Shown: positions 1-12,300, numbered from the stretch's first letter. The stretch: DNA of 64,000 nucleotides from Porodaedalea pini (GCA_002794775.1 NBAY01000018.1:372001-436000); one strand, 5' to 3'. Notes: a model not told the origin generated them from the sequence alone. A program made the numbers and translations.

Positions 1-823
1 GGAGACGGACGGAACTCGAGTCGGTGACCTCGCGGTTGCCGTCTGCGGGCACAAAGAGCCCCTGCTGGACGGGTACACCTGGCTGTTCTGGTTGCTCGCC
101 TGGTCTTTGGTTAGGCTCAGGTATGGAGGAGGGAGGAGGGGTGGTCGCGGAGGACACGATGCGGGAGGAGATTGCAGCAGCGGATGTCCGTGGTGGTGGC
201 GAAGAGATACCTAGTTTTTTCTTCTCCTCCGCCGCAAAGCCTTCCATAAGACTGTAATCGAAGCTGGAGCGGTAGTTCGAGGCCTGATATAGCGGGAGGC
301 CAGGCATGCTCTCGTTTTGCCCCGTCGGGCCTAGTGAGACGAGCAGACTCGGGTCGTGCCCCTGGCTGAGGTGGTGCGCCATGCCGTCGCCACCCGTGTT
401 ATCGCCATGCCCACCCTCGCCCTCCTCAAAGTCGCCCGGGCCTGGAGGCAGGAAGGGGTAGTGCGGCGAGGTGTCCATTTCCATCGCGATTGGCTTCGGC
501 GACGGCGACGGCTGCGGGATCGTGACGGGCTGAGCCCCGGCGCTTGCGGGGCTTGCGACGAAGGCGCTTTGCGTGACCGCGACGCTGTTGCTGCGCGCTC
601 GCGAGAGCTGCATCGCGGAGTCGACGTCGAGAGACCGTTGTCGTTCTTGGGCGGTAGGGTCATTTGGGTCAGCGGTGCGAACGAGCGTTGGTGAACGGCG
701 TGGGTGCTCATCGCCATGAGATCCCCCCGTGCCTGCTCGGTTCGGATGCGGGTGGACGAGGTCGACGCGGATGGAACGCGAAGGCGATGAGGAGAGCAGG
801 TTGCTCGCCGACGGGGACGACAT
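1..823 (-). CDS. Ser/Pro-rich hypothetical protein, C-terminal part beyond the window
   Basis: An uninterrupted minus-strand frame runs from an ATG at 823 to the left edge, 274 codons without a stop. The start is followed by a Ser-rich stretch (MSSPSASNLLSSSPS). The rest is low-complexity and disordered, rich in Ser, Pro, Gly and Gln, with acidic-Gly segments and one short more ordered patch near residue 200 (SSFDYSLMEGFAAEEKKK). No catalytic domain or membrane segment is visible, so this looks like the unstructured N-terminus of a larger protein whose domain lies left of the window. The upstream gap to the stop of the neighbouring gene is 220 nt. I do not recognise the family. The reading frame itself is well supported by length and composition. 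Confidence 0.55.
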   Translation of the reverse strand, partial: MSSPSASNLLSSSPSRSIRVDLVHPHPNRAGTGGSHGDEHPRRSPTLVRTADPNDPTAQERQRSLDVDSAMQLSRARSNSVAVTQSAFVASPASAGAQPVTIPQPSPSPKPIAMEMDTSPHYPFLPPGPGDFEEGEGGHGDNTGGDGMAHHLSQGHDPSLLVSLGPTGQNESMPGLPLYQASNYRSSFDYSLMEGFAAEEKKKLGISSPPPRTSAAAISSRIVSSATTPPPSSIPEPNQRPGEQPEQPGVPVQQGLFVPADGNREVTDSSSVRL

Positions 824-1043
824 CGTGCCAGTGTTGGCGACTTCACAGTGCTTGCGGACAAAAGGCAAGACAGAGATAGACTTCAAGGTGTAATGACGCG
901 CGTGGCACTACCGAGAGGCAAATCATATCAAGCTTGAATCTAAAGCAAGAAATGGCCCGGCGGGAGCACAAATCCTTCGTAATTAGAAAAATAATTGCAG
1001 TGCATAGACTACATATACAGAGCACGCCGCATTATCCTCGAAG

Positions 1044-2232
1044 TCACTCAGCAAGCGTCCGTCGACGCACAGGTGTCTCCTCCGACACAGTCCTCGACAC
1101 AAGCAACGACGAATTGTGATTCACCACCGCCACCCCATCCTCCGGCTTCCGGGACGAGATCGGTACTGATGAACCTGTCTTTGAGCGCCTGGGTGGAGGC
1201 TGCAGAGCAAGGCTCGCCGGATATGCTGTGTCGAATGAGGTGCGTCGCGACATGAAGTGAGGATTCTGCTCGGAGTACGACGTTCGTGGCGTGTTTGGCG
1301 CAGAAGGCGTAGGGGTGTGAGAGACAAGAAGCCCTTCTGACCTGTCTCCCCGTCTGCGTAGGAACGGAAGGAAGTCGAGGATTGATTTGAAGAGCGACGA
1401 ACGAGAGGTCGATATAAGCTGCGAAGGTGCATAGGTAGTCGGAGAGTTCAAGCCTATCAAATTACGTTAGCTCCTTCCTCGCCCTTCCTGTATTTCCGAA
1501 ACCATATAAAAGATATTTGCGTACCGTCAGCAGAAACGGGCAATGCGTTATCGTTCGCGCTCAAGCTAAGGAAGAGAAACAACGGGACCAGCCAAACACA
1601 AAGGGCAAAGAACGTCGCAATGTCTGTAAATCCAGGCGCGTCATTCGTCCCAGAACCCTGCGTACCACCACGATATCCACGTTGGGCACGCGCACGCGCT
1701 TCGCGAGAGAGATGCGAAAAATAGAAGAACCATACGAAGTGGTTCACGATCGCGAGTGCGCAGGACGCGACAAACGCCAACGATGCGAGCGAAATGAATG
1801 GCCAGGTGTGCGAGAAGTTCTGAAGATACACGACATGGCAGATAATGGAGAAGAGCGTCTGGAGGAACGGGAGGGAATCGGTGAAGTAAAGGAGGACGTG
1901 AATGACAATGATCGCCTGTAGGTAATTAACTTTAGTTAGGAGATGCAACGAGTGTCAGCAAGCATAGACACACATAGACTGCCCGTATCCCTACAGTTTT
2001 AGCTGTCCTTGAGTGTTCTTCAATGAGCTCCGATATCCACAATAACCCGCTCGCTGCGAAACCCTGTCAATCGTGTACTACCGTGTCAATTCCACTCAAA
2101 ATCCAGCCTACCTAGCGAGAGCACGACGAAGCCAGCCGCCGCAATAATTCCAACATAACTGCCATGTCAATGTAAGTTTTCTACAAGTAATACAGGAACG
2201 TTTGGTTACCTGAGCAGATGCAGCAAGGACAT
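1044..2232 (-). CDS. SVP26: Svp26/Erv26 (TEX261) family ER-Golgi cargo receptor
   Basis: Multi-pass membrane protein of early Golgi and COPII vesicles. In yeast it acts as a receptor that helps type II membrane proteins such as mannosyltransferases and alkaline phosphatase leave the ER or be retained in the Golgi (family knowledge). Four to five exons: a 23-nt first coding exon (2232-2210), then exons carrying SYVGIIAAAGFVVLSL, the family hallmark ISELIEEHS, and a third (from about 1906) with LPFLQTLFSIICHVVYL, ALAIVNHFVWFFYF and WLVPLFLFLSLSANDNALP, all hydrophobic spans in the expected order. The start at 2232 gives MSLLHLLSYVG, which fits the family N-terminus. The last exon adds a hydrophilic tail of about 138 residues rich in Ser, Arg and Pro that TEX261 lacks, probably a cytosolic regulatory tail. 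Stop TGA at 1044-1046. Recognition is by sequence memory, and the core match is strong. Confidence 0.88.
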
Positions 2233-2619
2233 GCACGTCGAATGGCTTTAGCCACGTCCAGCGGCGTGTCACCGACTAGGTTTCGACTACCAGGAAGGCA
2301 GTTCACTCTCACGTGAAGTCAATCATGATCGACAGATTTTCTCATCTCTTACTGGATCGAGCATTCCGATCAAACTTCGTAGAGTGCAACCGCTCCGTGT
2401 ACGCATACAGAGCAGGCAAATCTATCCATCAGAAGTCAAGACAAAGCCTCAGGCAGAAGAGATGCACAGCCATTATCAGGTGATTTGTCTGGCACTAAGA
2501 GTTCTGAAATTTTTAAAAGTTGAAGTCTAACACGACGCTAGATCTACTATACAATATTTGCAGTGTCGGTACAATTATTATAATGCTCAACGCAAGCTCC
2601 CTCCTGCTATCCGCAGCTA
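2233..2619. other. Intergenic, 387 nt: SVP26 promoter and MET2 3' end
   Basis: Lies between the MET2 stop and the SVP26 start, both on the minus strand. It should hold the MET2 3' UTR and the SVP26 5' flank. I see no ORF, RNA gene or repeat in it. Confidence 0.5.
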
Positions 2620-4323
2620 TCAAGAAAGGAATCCACGCATCGCGCCTCCAACGCCCTGGACATCTAATCTGTGAAGAACCAATAAGCCAATAACTAGTCT
2701 CAGAAACCAAACGAACTTACAAGAAAGTATCATGTCCCCACACGCCGCCCAGCTCATAGTACCTCACATCGGTATTACCCGCCATGCGCAGCGCATCTGC
2801 AACCTCGCGTTGTTGCTCGACTGGGAACAATATGTCGCTTTGCACGCCGAGGATGAGCGTCGGGGTGTGCGCCAGCGGGCGGAGTCCCGCCGCGAGCTCT
2901 GGGAGGTGCGGTGGTGGGTTCGATGGCGGCGGATGCGACCGCGAGTGGCTCTTTGTCCTAGGAGCAGCTGTAGTGTATTCGAGCTGTGCAGAAGAGGAAG
3001 AAGCGGAAGGAGGAGGAGAAGGGGTGAGCCCGAGCTCAAGCAGTGCAGACTCCGTCATGTCGAACAGATCCATCGCTTTGGAGATGTATATGAGCGAGTT
3101 GGCGTCATATTTGAGGCAGAACTGTTCGCCCTGGTGGTCGAGGTACGTTTCGATCAGGAAGTCCGGGCACAGTAGCGGGGTGCGCGGTTTTCGGATGCTG
3201 GGCCGGATAGAGTCGGATGCAGTGGGTGAGCTTCGTACTTGGCGTCCAAAGCGTTGGTCCCATTCGGGACCAGAGCGGTATGTTATAGTTGCGATTTCTA
3301 GGGGAGATATAATCAGGAAAGAATTTCTTATTGAATGCAATGGGGACTCACGTCGCGCAAGTTTCATCCCGACGTGTGGTGGAAGTCCGTCGTAATAAAA
3401 TCCATTGTTCCAATTAGGATCGGCCATAAGGACTGCGAAGAGCATCATTATATATATGCAGTATATTTATTTTTGATGTGCTCACCGCTTCGTTGAGCAA
3501 AGCGCATTGCGACGCTGCTAGGGCTTGTACGTGCAGTTCCACTTATAGTCACAAGTTTCCCCACCCGTTCAGGATGCAACCATCCCGCCGCCAAGCTTTG
3601 CATGCCACCCATCGAGCACCCTACACTCGCATATAGCTTGTCTATACCAAGGTGGTCTAGCAAGGTAAACTGGGCCTTGACCATATCGAATATAGACAAC
3701 ACAGGGAAGTTTGTGCCATAGTATGTGCCAGTATGCGGGTTGATGGATCCGGGTCCTGTCGAGCCATAGCAGCCGCCGAGAACGTTTGTGCATATGACGA
3801 AGAACTGGTTGGTGTCAAGCGCCTTCCCGGGGCCGATGAACTTCTCCCACCAGCCCTCAGACGGGTTGAGCACGTTGGACGCGGCGTGCGAGGATGCGGA
3901 GAGGCCGGTGTGAAGCAGGATGACATTGTCGCGCGCCGGCGAGAGCGTGCCCCATGCTTCGTATGCAATGTCGAAGGAAGGGAGGGGGACGTCAGAGTAG
4001 ATCACCTCGAAAGGCTTGTCGTGCGTATAGGTCTGGTACTCTGTCGGGCGTGGACGCGAGTACGCGGGCTCGGGACCGGATTCACAAGGGTCGTTCTCCC
4101 TCTCGGGTGTTTTCACGGTGGACTGCAAGATGCGAGACTCGCGTACGGCGTGGGCATCGACGCAAGGAAAGGAAGGCCGAGAGAGGACTGAGGAGGGTAA
4201 GAGTCCTGTTGAGGCGCCTGGGTACCACCGTCTGGCGCGGGCGGCATTCTTGACTGCTTGAGTGTGCGTCCTTGATGGACCTGCACGAAGGAAACTCCTT
4301 AGGCTACTCTGCGACTTGTGCAT
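2620..4323 (-). CDS. MET2: Homoserine O-acetyltransferase
   Basis: Transfers an acetyl group from acetyl-CoA to L-homoserine, the committed step of the O-acetylhomoserine route to methionine. Alpha/beta-hydrolase fold of the MetX/Met2 family. Visible marks: nucleophile elbow GCSMGG (Ser) in the first exon, the oxyanion-side LLHTGLSASSH, the family segment NVLGGCYGSTGP, DPNWNNGFYYD after intron 1, the acid in LILGVQSDILFP, and the catalytic His in GGVWGHDTFLL. Three introns: about 3433-3485, 3298-3351 and 2669-2720. The last exon finishes the protein with LDVQGVGGAMRGFLS before TGA at 2620-2622. The first about 60 residues are basic and Arg/Ser-rich, a possible mitochondrial or simply divergent leader. 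A Ser/Pro low-complexity insert precedes the C-terminal part, a lineage-specific loop. Divergent from the gene starting at 5001. Confidence 0.93.
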
Positions 4324-5000
4324 TTCTGATGCTCAGGCCAGACGAAGTTTTGTGCAGTGAATCCCAATCCAAGTACTTTATTGGCGAAATTAACATTACG
4401 AATTGAAACACGATGGCGTGCTTCTTGTGAGAGCGGTCAGCCATATCAAGTGCCTTTGCTCCCGTCTACATCTTCCGCCCGTTTGAGGACCGGAAATAAA
4501 CTGTTCGGTGATCGTTGACGATGTTGTCGTCGCCGGCTTCATCGCTGGAAAAGGAGTGTGTTGCAAAACGGATGAAGTTAGATTTGACAGTCGCCTAAGA
4601 GCCAGCGTGCCTATATCAACCAATCGCCCGCGCGTCCTACATAGAGTTCTCATCCGACCACCCACTCTGTCCTCGACGGTTTTCGTTCTCTATGCTGTGA
4701 ATCCCACGTATTTTGTATAACGACGTTTGAAGAAGTATAATCACGACAAGCACCTGATCGCTCTGAATCTCCAACCGACTGGCACACACGAAGCATCTCG
4801 GACACGGAGTCCAGCGCACGACATACACGTGTATCAACCGTTTACGCTCAGTCTTCGAATGCATACTCCTTTCATCACCTACATAATAACGGTAAGCAGC
4901 GGCCCAGCTCGCTTGGATACGAGATTATTCTGACGGCCCCGCAGAACCAGATCGTCGCTCTCGCATAGCTAAAACTTAGAATTTCATACTAGGAAAACAC
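4324..5000. promoter_or_regulatory. Divergent 5' region between MET2 and the 5001 gene
   Basis: 677 nt separate the two divergent start codons, long for this genome. Short open frames on both strands are not conserved-looking. I could not identify specific regulator sites by eye. Confidence 0.4.
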
Positions 5001-7632
5001 ATGGACGAGTCCGAGGAATGGAGGGATTCCGACAGAGCGCGTCGGCGTAGGTCAGACGTTCAAGAGAAAGTGCGTATTATTTCTAGCTTTTACATCCGTA
5101 CTCAGCAGCCGTCTAGGCCGACTTAACTGCCTCTGAACTGCAGCTGTACAGTTTCTTGAATCGCTCTGCACAGTCGCTCTCCCGTTCAAACTCACAAAGC
5201 GGACGGACCCGTCGCAAGGAGCTCCAAGCTAGCAGCGATCGCGATACGCCTCGAGCCTCTCATGCGGCACCGTCACGTCTGCCTCTCGTTCCCAACAACG
5301 CGTCTGAAGCGAGCCAAGGGAGATACCATTCATCTGCCCGCACCTCTCGTTCGGCCACCGGTACCGCTGCTAGCGTATCTACCCAACCCCGCAAGTCTTC
5401 CTCTCCGCCTTTGACGCCTCTGCTGCAGCACAAATATACCGTGTCAAGCACGCCCAAGCCGAATACTCCTACAATAGCATACTCTTATAATACCCCGCCC
5501 CAAACGCCGTCGAGCTCGCGAAACTACTCGAATCCTTCGTCACCGACGTCACCGTCAGCTGGGAGAGGCATCCCTGGGGCGGATCTGTTCATCAACAGGC
5601 CTCTCGCACGTCCGATCACACCTTCAAATTCAACAAGTAGAAAGGTGTTCGGGATATCGCTTCCTTCACCGAACTCTCGGAAAGACACTCTAGAAATCGA
5701 GGAAACGCCAAACCGACAGACGCATAAGTTACGATCGGGCTCTGGGTCTTCAAACGAGCCATTGTTACACGGCCGTTCTCCTACGAACGAAAGTGAACGT
5801 GTCGAGCGTCGGCCGAGTACGAGCACACCGGGATCGACTCCGCGAACAAATCGCACGTCAGAGGATAGAACTCCTTTACCAACTCCATCATCATCGCTTC
5901 CGCGTTCGCATCGGTCAGCCGCGTCTCGCGAGGAGCCGCCGGCGTTTCCGGCTACCAGCTCTCGTCGAGGCACACCAAAGCTCGATTTCTGGCGCTCGGT
6001 GACACCGCGTGCCCCGTCCGCGCAAAGGGAAAGGGAGAAGGAGGAAGGCAGGCTGCGAGCTGCGACTCATAACGTAGACCGCAAGGCTGGTCCATTGGAA
6101 CAGCCCGGATTGGTTTCTCCACAGCCTCGTGCGCCTGCGACGTTCCTTCCGTCCGTCCCGCAGCTACAGCGCACGCCGCCGACGCCGAGGAAGGGGGAGC
6201 AGTGCGACACACGTGCGTCACCTCGCGTGGACTCGTTCATGTCAGACTCGATGCCGCTTCCGCCGAGTGCTCTGAAGACACCACAAGGCGATGATCCTTC
6301 TGGGCTGACACGCCAGCCTGCATTCGGCCAGAAAGTCCCGCCACGCACACCGCGCACACCAGCACCAGAGCACAAACCTGCACTAGCGCTGGGCATCCAA
6401 CGCTCGAACTCTGCCCCGGGCACGAACACGGGCCGTGGGCGTCTTTCTCCTTGCCTACGCATCCCTTCACCAAAATTCCTGAACAGGGAGAGAAGCAGGG
6501 AACGCGAAAAGGAGAAGGAGAAGGAAATGCACCGCGAGAAGAGGCGAGTGACGCCGGAAAATGTTGGTGCGCCGATGCTGCGCGAACCTCGCACCCATGC
6601 GCACACGCACGGACATGCAGGCGAGAAGGGCATGAAGGCGCCGAAGACGAGCATGGTGCAACTACGCCGGGCGGCGCATGGTACGTTCGATTTTGAGCGG
6701 CCAGGCTCACGTACGAGCTCGAAGAGCGGACAGTCGGAGTCCCGTGGTACGCGTAGTGACGACGAGAAGGAGAAGGAGAAGGAAAATGAGATAGATGGTA
6801 GGCGGGTGCCAGCAGGAAAGCCTCCAAGGATCTCTGAACCTATTCGGTCGATCTTAAAAGCCCCAAGTCCAGTGCCACCGCTTCCGACTCCACGATTGAA
6901 GCCGCGTAGTCCTCCACCAACACGTACACGCAGTCCTCTCGCTATCAGCCCGACAGCAACGACGCATTCGCACCTGCACGCCGACGACAGCGCGCTTCCT
7001 CGACTTTCAAGCAGTCTCGCGCGCCGGAATAGTAGCAGTAACCAACACCATCGGACGCATGCGCATGGGCACCGCACGCCGGCATCGCTTCCACACTTCT
7101 CGTTCGAGCCTGCAGCACCGGCTCCACCGTCTGCGGCGAAGTCTCCACGCGACGTTGGAGGGCAGTACATTGACACGCGTACAGGACTGATCATGTGGGC
7201 ACCGACGATTCCTGAAGATACCCCAAGACGTTCCGAAGGGGGCAGATGGGGCACGAGTTCGAATGGGCATACTGCGATCGCGCCGCGCGAGCTCGAGGAG
7301 GCGACGGCTGTCATCACGCAGTTCAAAAGTGCTCTTGACGAGGCCGGCTTCGCTACCCTTCAAAAGTGTGAGTGTTGATTCTTCTATTTGAATGTATTCT
7401 CCTCCTTCGCCAGTTTCAATTATTTATACAATTATCTCTTCTTCTCCTTCTTTCCCTTTTGTATGCTTTAGACGTACGACGCTACGATGCGCAGATCATT
7501 CCATTGGAAGGTGCGGCGGGGCTCCTTACGCGTGTGCAGCGTCTGCTCGAGATGTCTGCTCCCCGGGTCGACGAACGACGAAAACGCCAATTATTTGACA
7601 GCTTCACCCGGGTCGTCAGCCAGGTCAGATAG
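5001..7632 (+). CDS. Large intrinsically disordered Ser/Pro/Thr-rich protein
   Basis: Three exons. Exon 1 starts at ATG 5001 (MDESEEWRDSDRARRR) and ends at about 5069 before a GTGCGT donor. The second exon opens at about 5144 (LYSFLNRSAQSLSRS) and stays open to about 7368. After an intron ending in CTTTAG near 7471, the last exon encodes a helical, better-ordered tail (RRYDAQIIPLEGAAGLLTRV) and stops at 7630-7632. About 820 residues, mostly Ser, Pro, Arg and Thr with many TPR, SPR and TPP motifs typical of proline-directed kinase targets, plus Lys/Glu-rich runs. Only the last about 100 residues look foldable, including QYIDTRTGLIMWAPTIPE. The function is not recognised; a cytoskeletal or polarity scaffold is possible but is only a guess. 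The stop might be an intron donor read-through (CAG|GTCAGA), so a further 3' exon is possible. Confidence 0.7.
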
Positions 7633-8200
7633 CATTTGTCTGTGTCCTTCCCTGTTCCTTTCCTTCGTCTTCCCTGTATGAATGTCCGTTTCGCTCTCAC
7701 TTCTTGTATCAACTCAACCCTTCTATTTTTCTTTTGTGCATGTCCTTTCCACGTTGATTATTCCTTTTATGACCTCGCATTTATACGCTATCTACGTTTT
7801 CCGCCCCCCTCTGCCTTATTCTTCTCTATGCTCTGCTCTCGTATGCTCTCAACGACTGCCTTGCCTTGCATATTCGGGTTTATTGAGTTTTTCCCTCTTC
7901 CCTTGGATGTCTATTTCGTTGCCCTTTCGTTCATGCCGTGCTGTTTCCACGATGCTATTCAACGCCCCCACGTAGTCGTGTTCCAACTTATTAGCCACTT
8001 GCTCTACCGTACTATGCTTGTCTCAATAGCACACTAATTTGAAGCCTATAATGAGAGGTCAATGTATTACAGATAACGCAAGCTTTAAAAGGGAATAGTG
8101 ATGTATGTACAGGCTGCGATTTATTCGAGGACATCCATGGGAATACAGAAAGAGATGAGGCAGAGAATGCAAGAAAACGAGATGTCCAGACAGATAGTGA
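7633..8200. other. Intergenic, convergent 3' ends, pyrimidine-rich
   Basis: 568 nt between the stop of the plus-strand disordered protein and the stop of minus-strand DID2. The plus strand is rich in C and T, which keeps spurious frames open with Phe, Leu and Ser content. No convincing gene. Confidence 0.5.
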
Positions 8201-9109
8201 TCAAGAAGCAGGCCTTAGCGCCCTAAGCCGCTCTGCGAGCTTGGTGTCCTCCTCGCGGAGCTTCTCGCCTGGAGACAGGTCCGCAACGGTGCCCTCGAGT
8301 GTCTTTGACCCCATCTCCTGTTGAATCTCGATGTTCGCCTCCTCGGCGACCTGCTGCATAAGCAGGTCGACCTGGTCCTGCGGCATCGAGACGGCGGTCG
8401 TTGAGGACATGGTGTCTTCCATGTAGGACGTCTGCACGTCGAGGTCGGAGAATTGGGACTCGAATTTGTCCATTACGAGTGAGATCTGCGGCCGAGTACG
8501 GTAAGTCCAATAGCCTCATAATCATAATAGAGGAAAGTGAGGGAATGAGAAGGTGGATGGGACAGGATTAAATCGTACCTTGTCGATATTCATACTGTCC
8601 ATGGCTTTGTCCATGCCCTTGACGACGGAGGTCATGTTGCCCGTCACCTGGCGCATCGTGACCGCGGTCTCGACGCGGCTGCTGACGGCGTCGATGCGGC
8701 TTGCAAGCCGCAAGAGGTTGAGCGATTCGCTCTTCTTCCGGATTGCATTCTGCGCATATATTCGTGCACCGTCGGTGTTTCCCTGTTGCAGCGCCTGGTA
8801 GTCCACAATGGCGAGATAGGTCGAGTAGGCCAAGATCAGAGCGTGCCACGATATGCAGGCATTCTGGACATACCTTCTTCACTTTCGCCTTCTCGGAATT
8901 CTCATCTTTCTGCGCTTTCTTGGCTTGTCTGTTAAGAGTTTTCGCAGTGAACTATGCAATGACGAGTCAGTCCACGTAGGGAGAAATGCGCTACGGCGTT
9001 GAGATGGATAGACCTTGAGCTGGAACAGACTTTCTAGTCAAAGATTGTGATGAGACCGAGCGTATGCACGCATTCTTCAAAGCATCTACTCACTTTCGAG
9101 GTTGCTCAT
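8201..9109 (-). CDS. DID2: ESCRT-III accessory protein Did2/Vps46 (CHMP1)
   Basis: ESCRT-III family protein that recruits the Vps4 ATPase and controls disassembly of ESCRT-III during multivesicular body sorting. Five exons rebuild a protein of about 200 residues, the family size: ATG at 9109 (MSNLEK), a 20-nt second exon (9014-9033, SLFQLK), then [20 protein letters not shown], the exon with [20 protein letters not shown] and [20 protein letters not shown], and the last exon from [15 protein letters not shown] to the stop at 8201. The C-terminal [13 protein letters not shown] is a MIT-interacting motif for Vps4. The first half is the basic helical hairpin and the second half is acidic, as in CHMPs. 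Two consecutive very short coding exons (16 and 20 nt) start the gene. Divergent from the phosphoinositide phosphatase at 9302, also a membrane-trafficking gene. Confidence 0.92.
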
Positions 9110-9301
9110 CGTCGTGTTCGTCTGCGTCAAGAATGAGAGATAGTGTCTGTGGACCAGTGGAGAGCGGAGGCGGTACGCGCAGTTGACGGTACCTAAATTG
9201 CCTATTACGTATGTGACGCGCCGCCACTTCTCATTCATACTATCATAGTCATACACATCCAGCTCCGTCACGGTTCCTCAGCTTCATGCAGCATATAAAT
9301 C
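9110..9301. promoter_or_regulatory. Bidirectional promoter DID2 / synaptojanin
   Basis: 192 nt between two divergent ATGs must carry both promoters. An AT-rich element (CATATAAATC) lies directly before the plus-strand ATG. Confidence 0.5.
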
Positions 9302-12300
9302 ATGCACTTATACCTCAAAGACGATCAACGAGATCATCGAACGCTGGTACTGTGTACAAGCACCGAAGATGAGCGTGCAGGATGTCCCAGTCGCGCGCTC
9401 GTCTTCCGCTCAATGGAGGCTGACATTGCAAAAGTCATGGTGGAATTTCTACCGCTGAGTGACCTTGATCTCAATGGCGCAGTCAGACTGACGACACGGA
9501 GGGTGAAAGGCTGCTTGGGGCTCATAAATATCGGCGATGGTGCGTCGTCTAAGTATGCAGTTTAAATTACGAGGAACACTGAGCTCGGTCAATGCCGCTG
9601 TGTAGATGCGTTCCTCGCTGTCGTTCTGTCTGCTACAGAAGTCGGTAATATGCGCCCCTCATCAGAGAAACCAGAATGTGTTGCCCGCATACATGATGTC
9701 GGCTTCTTCTCCCTCAATTCCAGTACATGGGACAATCCATCTGCAGGAGCAGAAGCACTGCCGACCGCTGTCGGTGACCACGAGGAATACAATCCGCGAG
9801 ACCCTTACACGCCCAACAATACGCCGCCTGTCTATGAGCACCCTTGCGCACCGCTCATGAAGATTTTGTCATCCGGCACTTTCTACTATACGCTCTCGCC
9901 ACAATGGGATATTTCGTCGCGGCTCTCGCGGCGGATCGCAAAAGGAAAACAGCTCGGAAATGAAGCAGTCGCATACGATGATCGATTCTTATGGAACGAG
10001 TATATCGTGCGCAGTCTGTTGGAGTTTAGAGAAAAGCTCGACCCCGTAGAGCGGCATGAGATTGATCAATGCCAGTTCATTGTAAGTTCGCGATTTGGTT
10101 CAGATCACTTTTGTTCTGAGGCAACCTAGGTCCTAGCCATTCAAGGATACGTAGGCGTCTTCACCGTTGCCCTACCTGCTCCTCCGACTAATGGCATGCC
10201 TGTCATCGCAACCATCTCTCTCATTTCGCGTTTGGGTTGGAAACGTGCTGGAACGCGTTTCAACACGCGTGGAATAGATGATGACGGCAACACCGCCAAT
10301 TTCGTTGAGGTGAAAACAAACTGTTTATACTCAATCTGAGCAATCCTGACTTTCATGTCAGACAGAGACAATATTCAACACTGACGAAAATTATTTCAGC
10401 TATGTTCAAGTACGCGGGAGCGTCCCTTGTATGTAATCTCAAGCATGCAGCAAAGTAGCGATATTAACATCTACCCAGTATTCTGGGAGCAGCAGGGTCT
10501 TCAGACCTTCGGTCAGCGCATTCAACTAACGCGTCCTCACGCGTCGCAGCCCTCATTTGAGAAGCATTTCGCGAATCTCATCGAGGAATATAACGCCGTG
10601 CACGCAATCAACCTTCTCGGCACAAAGGAAAACGAAGCGATCTTGTCATCTGCGTACGCGAAGCACTTGCACGCGGCACGCACGGCAGTCTTTGGAAATG
10701 ATATCGGGATCACGCATTTCGACTTCCATGCCATTGTACGGATTGGCGGACATGAAAGTGTGATGCGGGAGCTCAGGTGAGTTTAAACCAATATCGACCG
10801 AGTTACGATCGTGCTAAAATGTCGTTGACATAAGGCGGCAAGAGGGTATTCAGAGCAATGCAGATCGCTTTGGTTTCACACTATTCGATTCATCTTTGCA
10901 GGAAGTCATAGTAGAGCAGAGCGGTGTTTTCCGTACAAATTGTTTAGACTGGTACGTCCTTTCATTCCCAGTTGAATGCATACGTTTTTAATGTCTGTGA
11001 ATAGTTTAGATCGCACAAATTTCATACAAGACATACTTTCCCGAACATCCTTGGAACAACATCTTTTCCTTGTCCGCCGTGAATGGATTGGATCCAACTC
11101 GCTGTGGACTAACCATAGAGAACTATGGGCAGAAAATGGAGACGCGCTCTCGCGGATATATGCCGGTACTGGTGCTCTGAACACAAGCTTCACGAGGAGT
11201 GGGAAACGCACCTTGGGAGGTACGTGTAATTTCTAGCTCCATTAACTGCAGAAATTTACTTTTCTCGCTTAGGAATGTTGTCTGACGCCACGAAGAGTGT
11301 TTCTCGAGCATATATCAACAACTTTCAAGACAAAAGCAAACAGTCCGCTATCGACCTGTTCCTTGTAAGATGCTCGCTGCTCATTGTTCTGATGCTTGAG
11401 CCGAAATAAAGTACAGGGTAATCTGGCATTCCAAAGGCCTATCACGATATACGACCCAATACACGATATAGTCAATGCAGCTCTCGCGCAAAGGTAATTC
11501 TTAATATTTTTTCCCGTCATAAAGAAAGCAGAATACTCAAGTTATTACAGAATATCCGAGTACTCGACCAAAAAGCTGAGCACAATATATGCGGGAACCT
11601 GGAACTTGAATGGACGGGTAAGCAAGAGCCTTTCACAATAATCCTTCCTTTAATGACGAATCTGATCTGCAGCCACCATCAGAGTCCTTGATACCTTGGT
11701 TATTCCCTCGGTCGAGTACGTTCATATTAATGATCAACTCAAAGCTTGACAGCTGATATGCCTGGAACTTCTAGATTATGACGAGTAAGTTTTCAGAAAA
11801 GGTTCAGTGGATTATGAGACTCATTACCAGAAGACCAGACATGCTCGCTCTCGGTTTCCAGGAGATTGTGCCTCTGACTGCACAACAAATTGTTCAAACT
11901 GATCCTGAGAAGAGGTAGGCACTGTATTCGTCGGATATATTCCGCATTACTGACAGACGTGAAGACGTATTTGGGAGAATGCGATCACGGAAACCTTGGA
12001 GCACCGACCAAACAAGAAGGCAGACTATGTCTTGCTACGTAGCGAGCAAGTAAGTTACAACAGATCGGGTCAACAGGAATAACTACGATGTGCTCAATGT
12101 ACTGTGTTTCAGCTTGTGGGTACCGCACTCTTCGTCTTTGTCAAAGCGGTTTTACTTGGCTCGATTCGAGACGTTGAGGCGACGACAAGGAAAACCGGAT
12201 TAAGAGGCATGTCGGGGAACAAGGGCGCTGTGGGAATACGACTCGACTTCTACGACACGAGCTTCTGCTTCCTCACCGCACACCTTGCAGCCGGCCATTC

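Noticed and set aside
2784..3395. Plus-strand frame of 203 codons inside MET2
   Set aside because: The minus strand here encodes the conserved MET2 exon; the plus frame is its shadow.
6067..7326. Minus-strand 419-codon frame opposite the disordered protein
   Set aside because: It mirrors the Ser/Pro/Arg-rich plus-strand gene; its composition (Ser, Gly, Cys, Val) is that of a shadow frame.
7636..8037. Plus-strand frame with Phe/Leu/Ser/Cys-rich product
   Set aside because: Follows the stop of the upstream gene in a C/T-rich 3' region; composition explains its openness.
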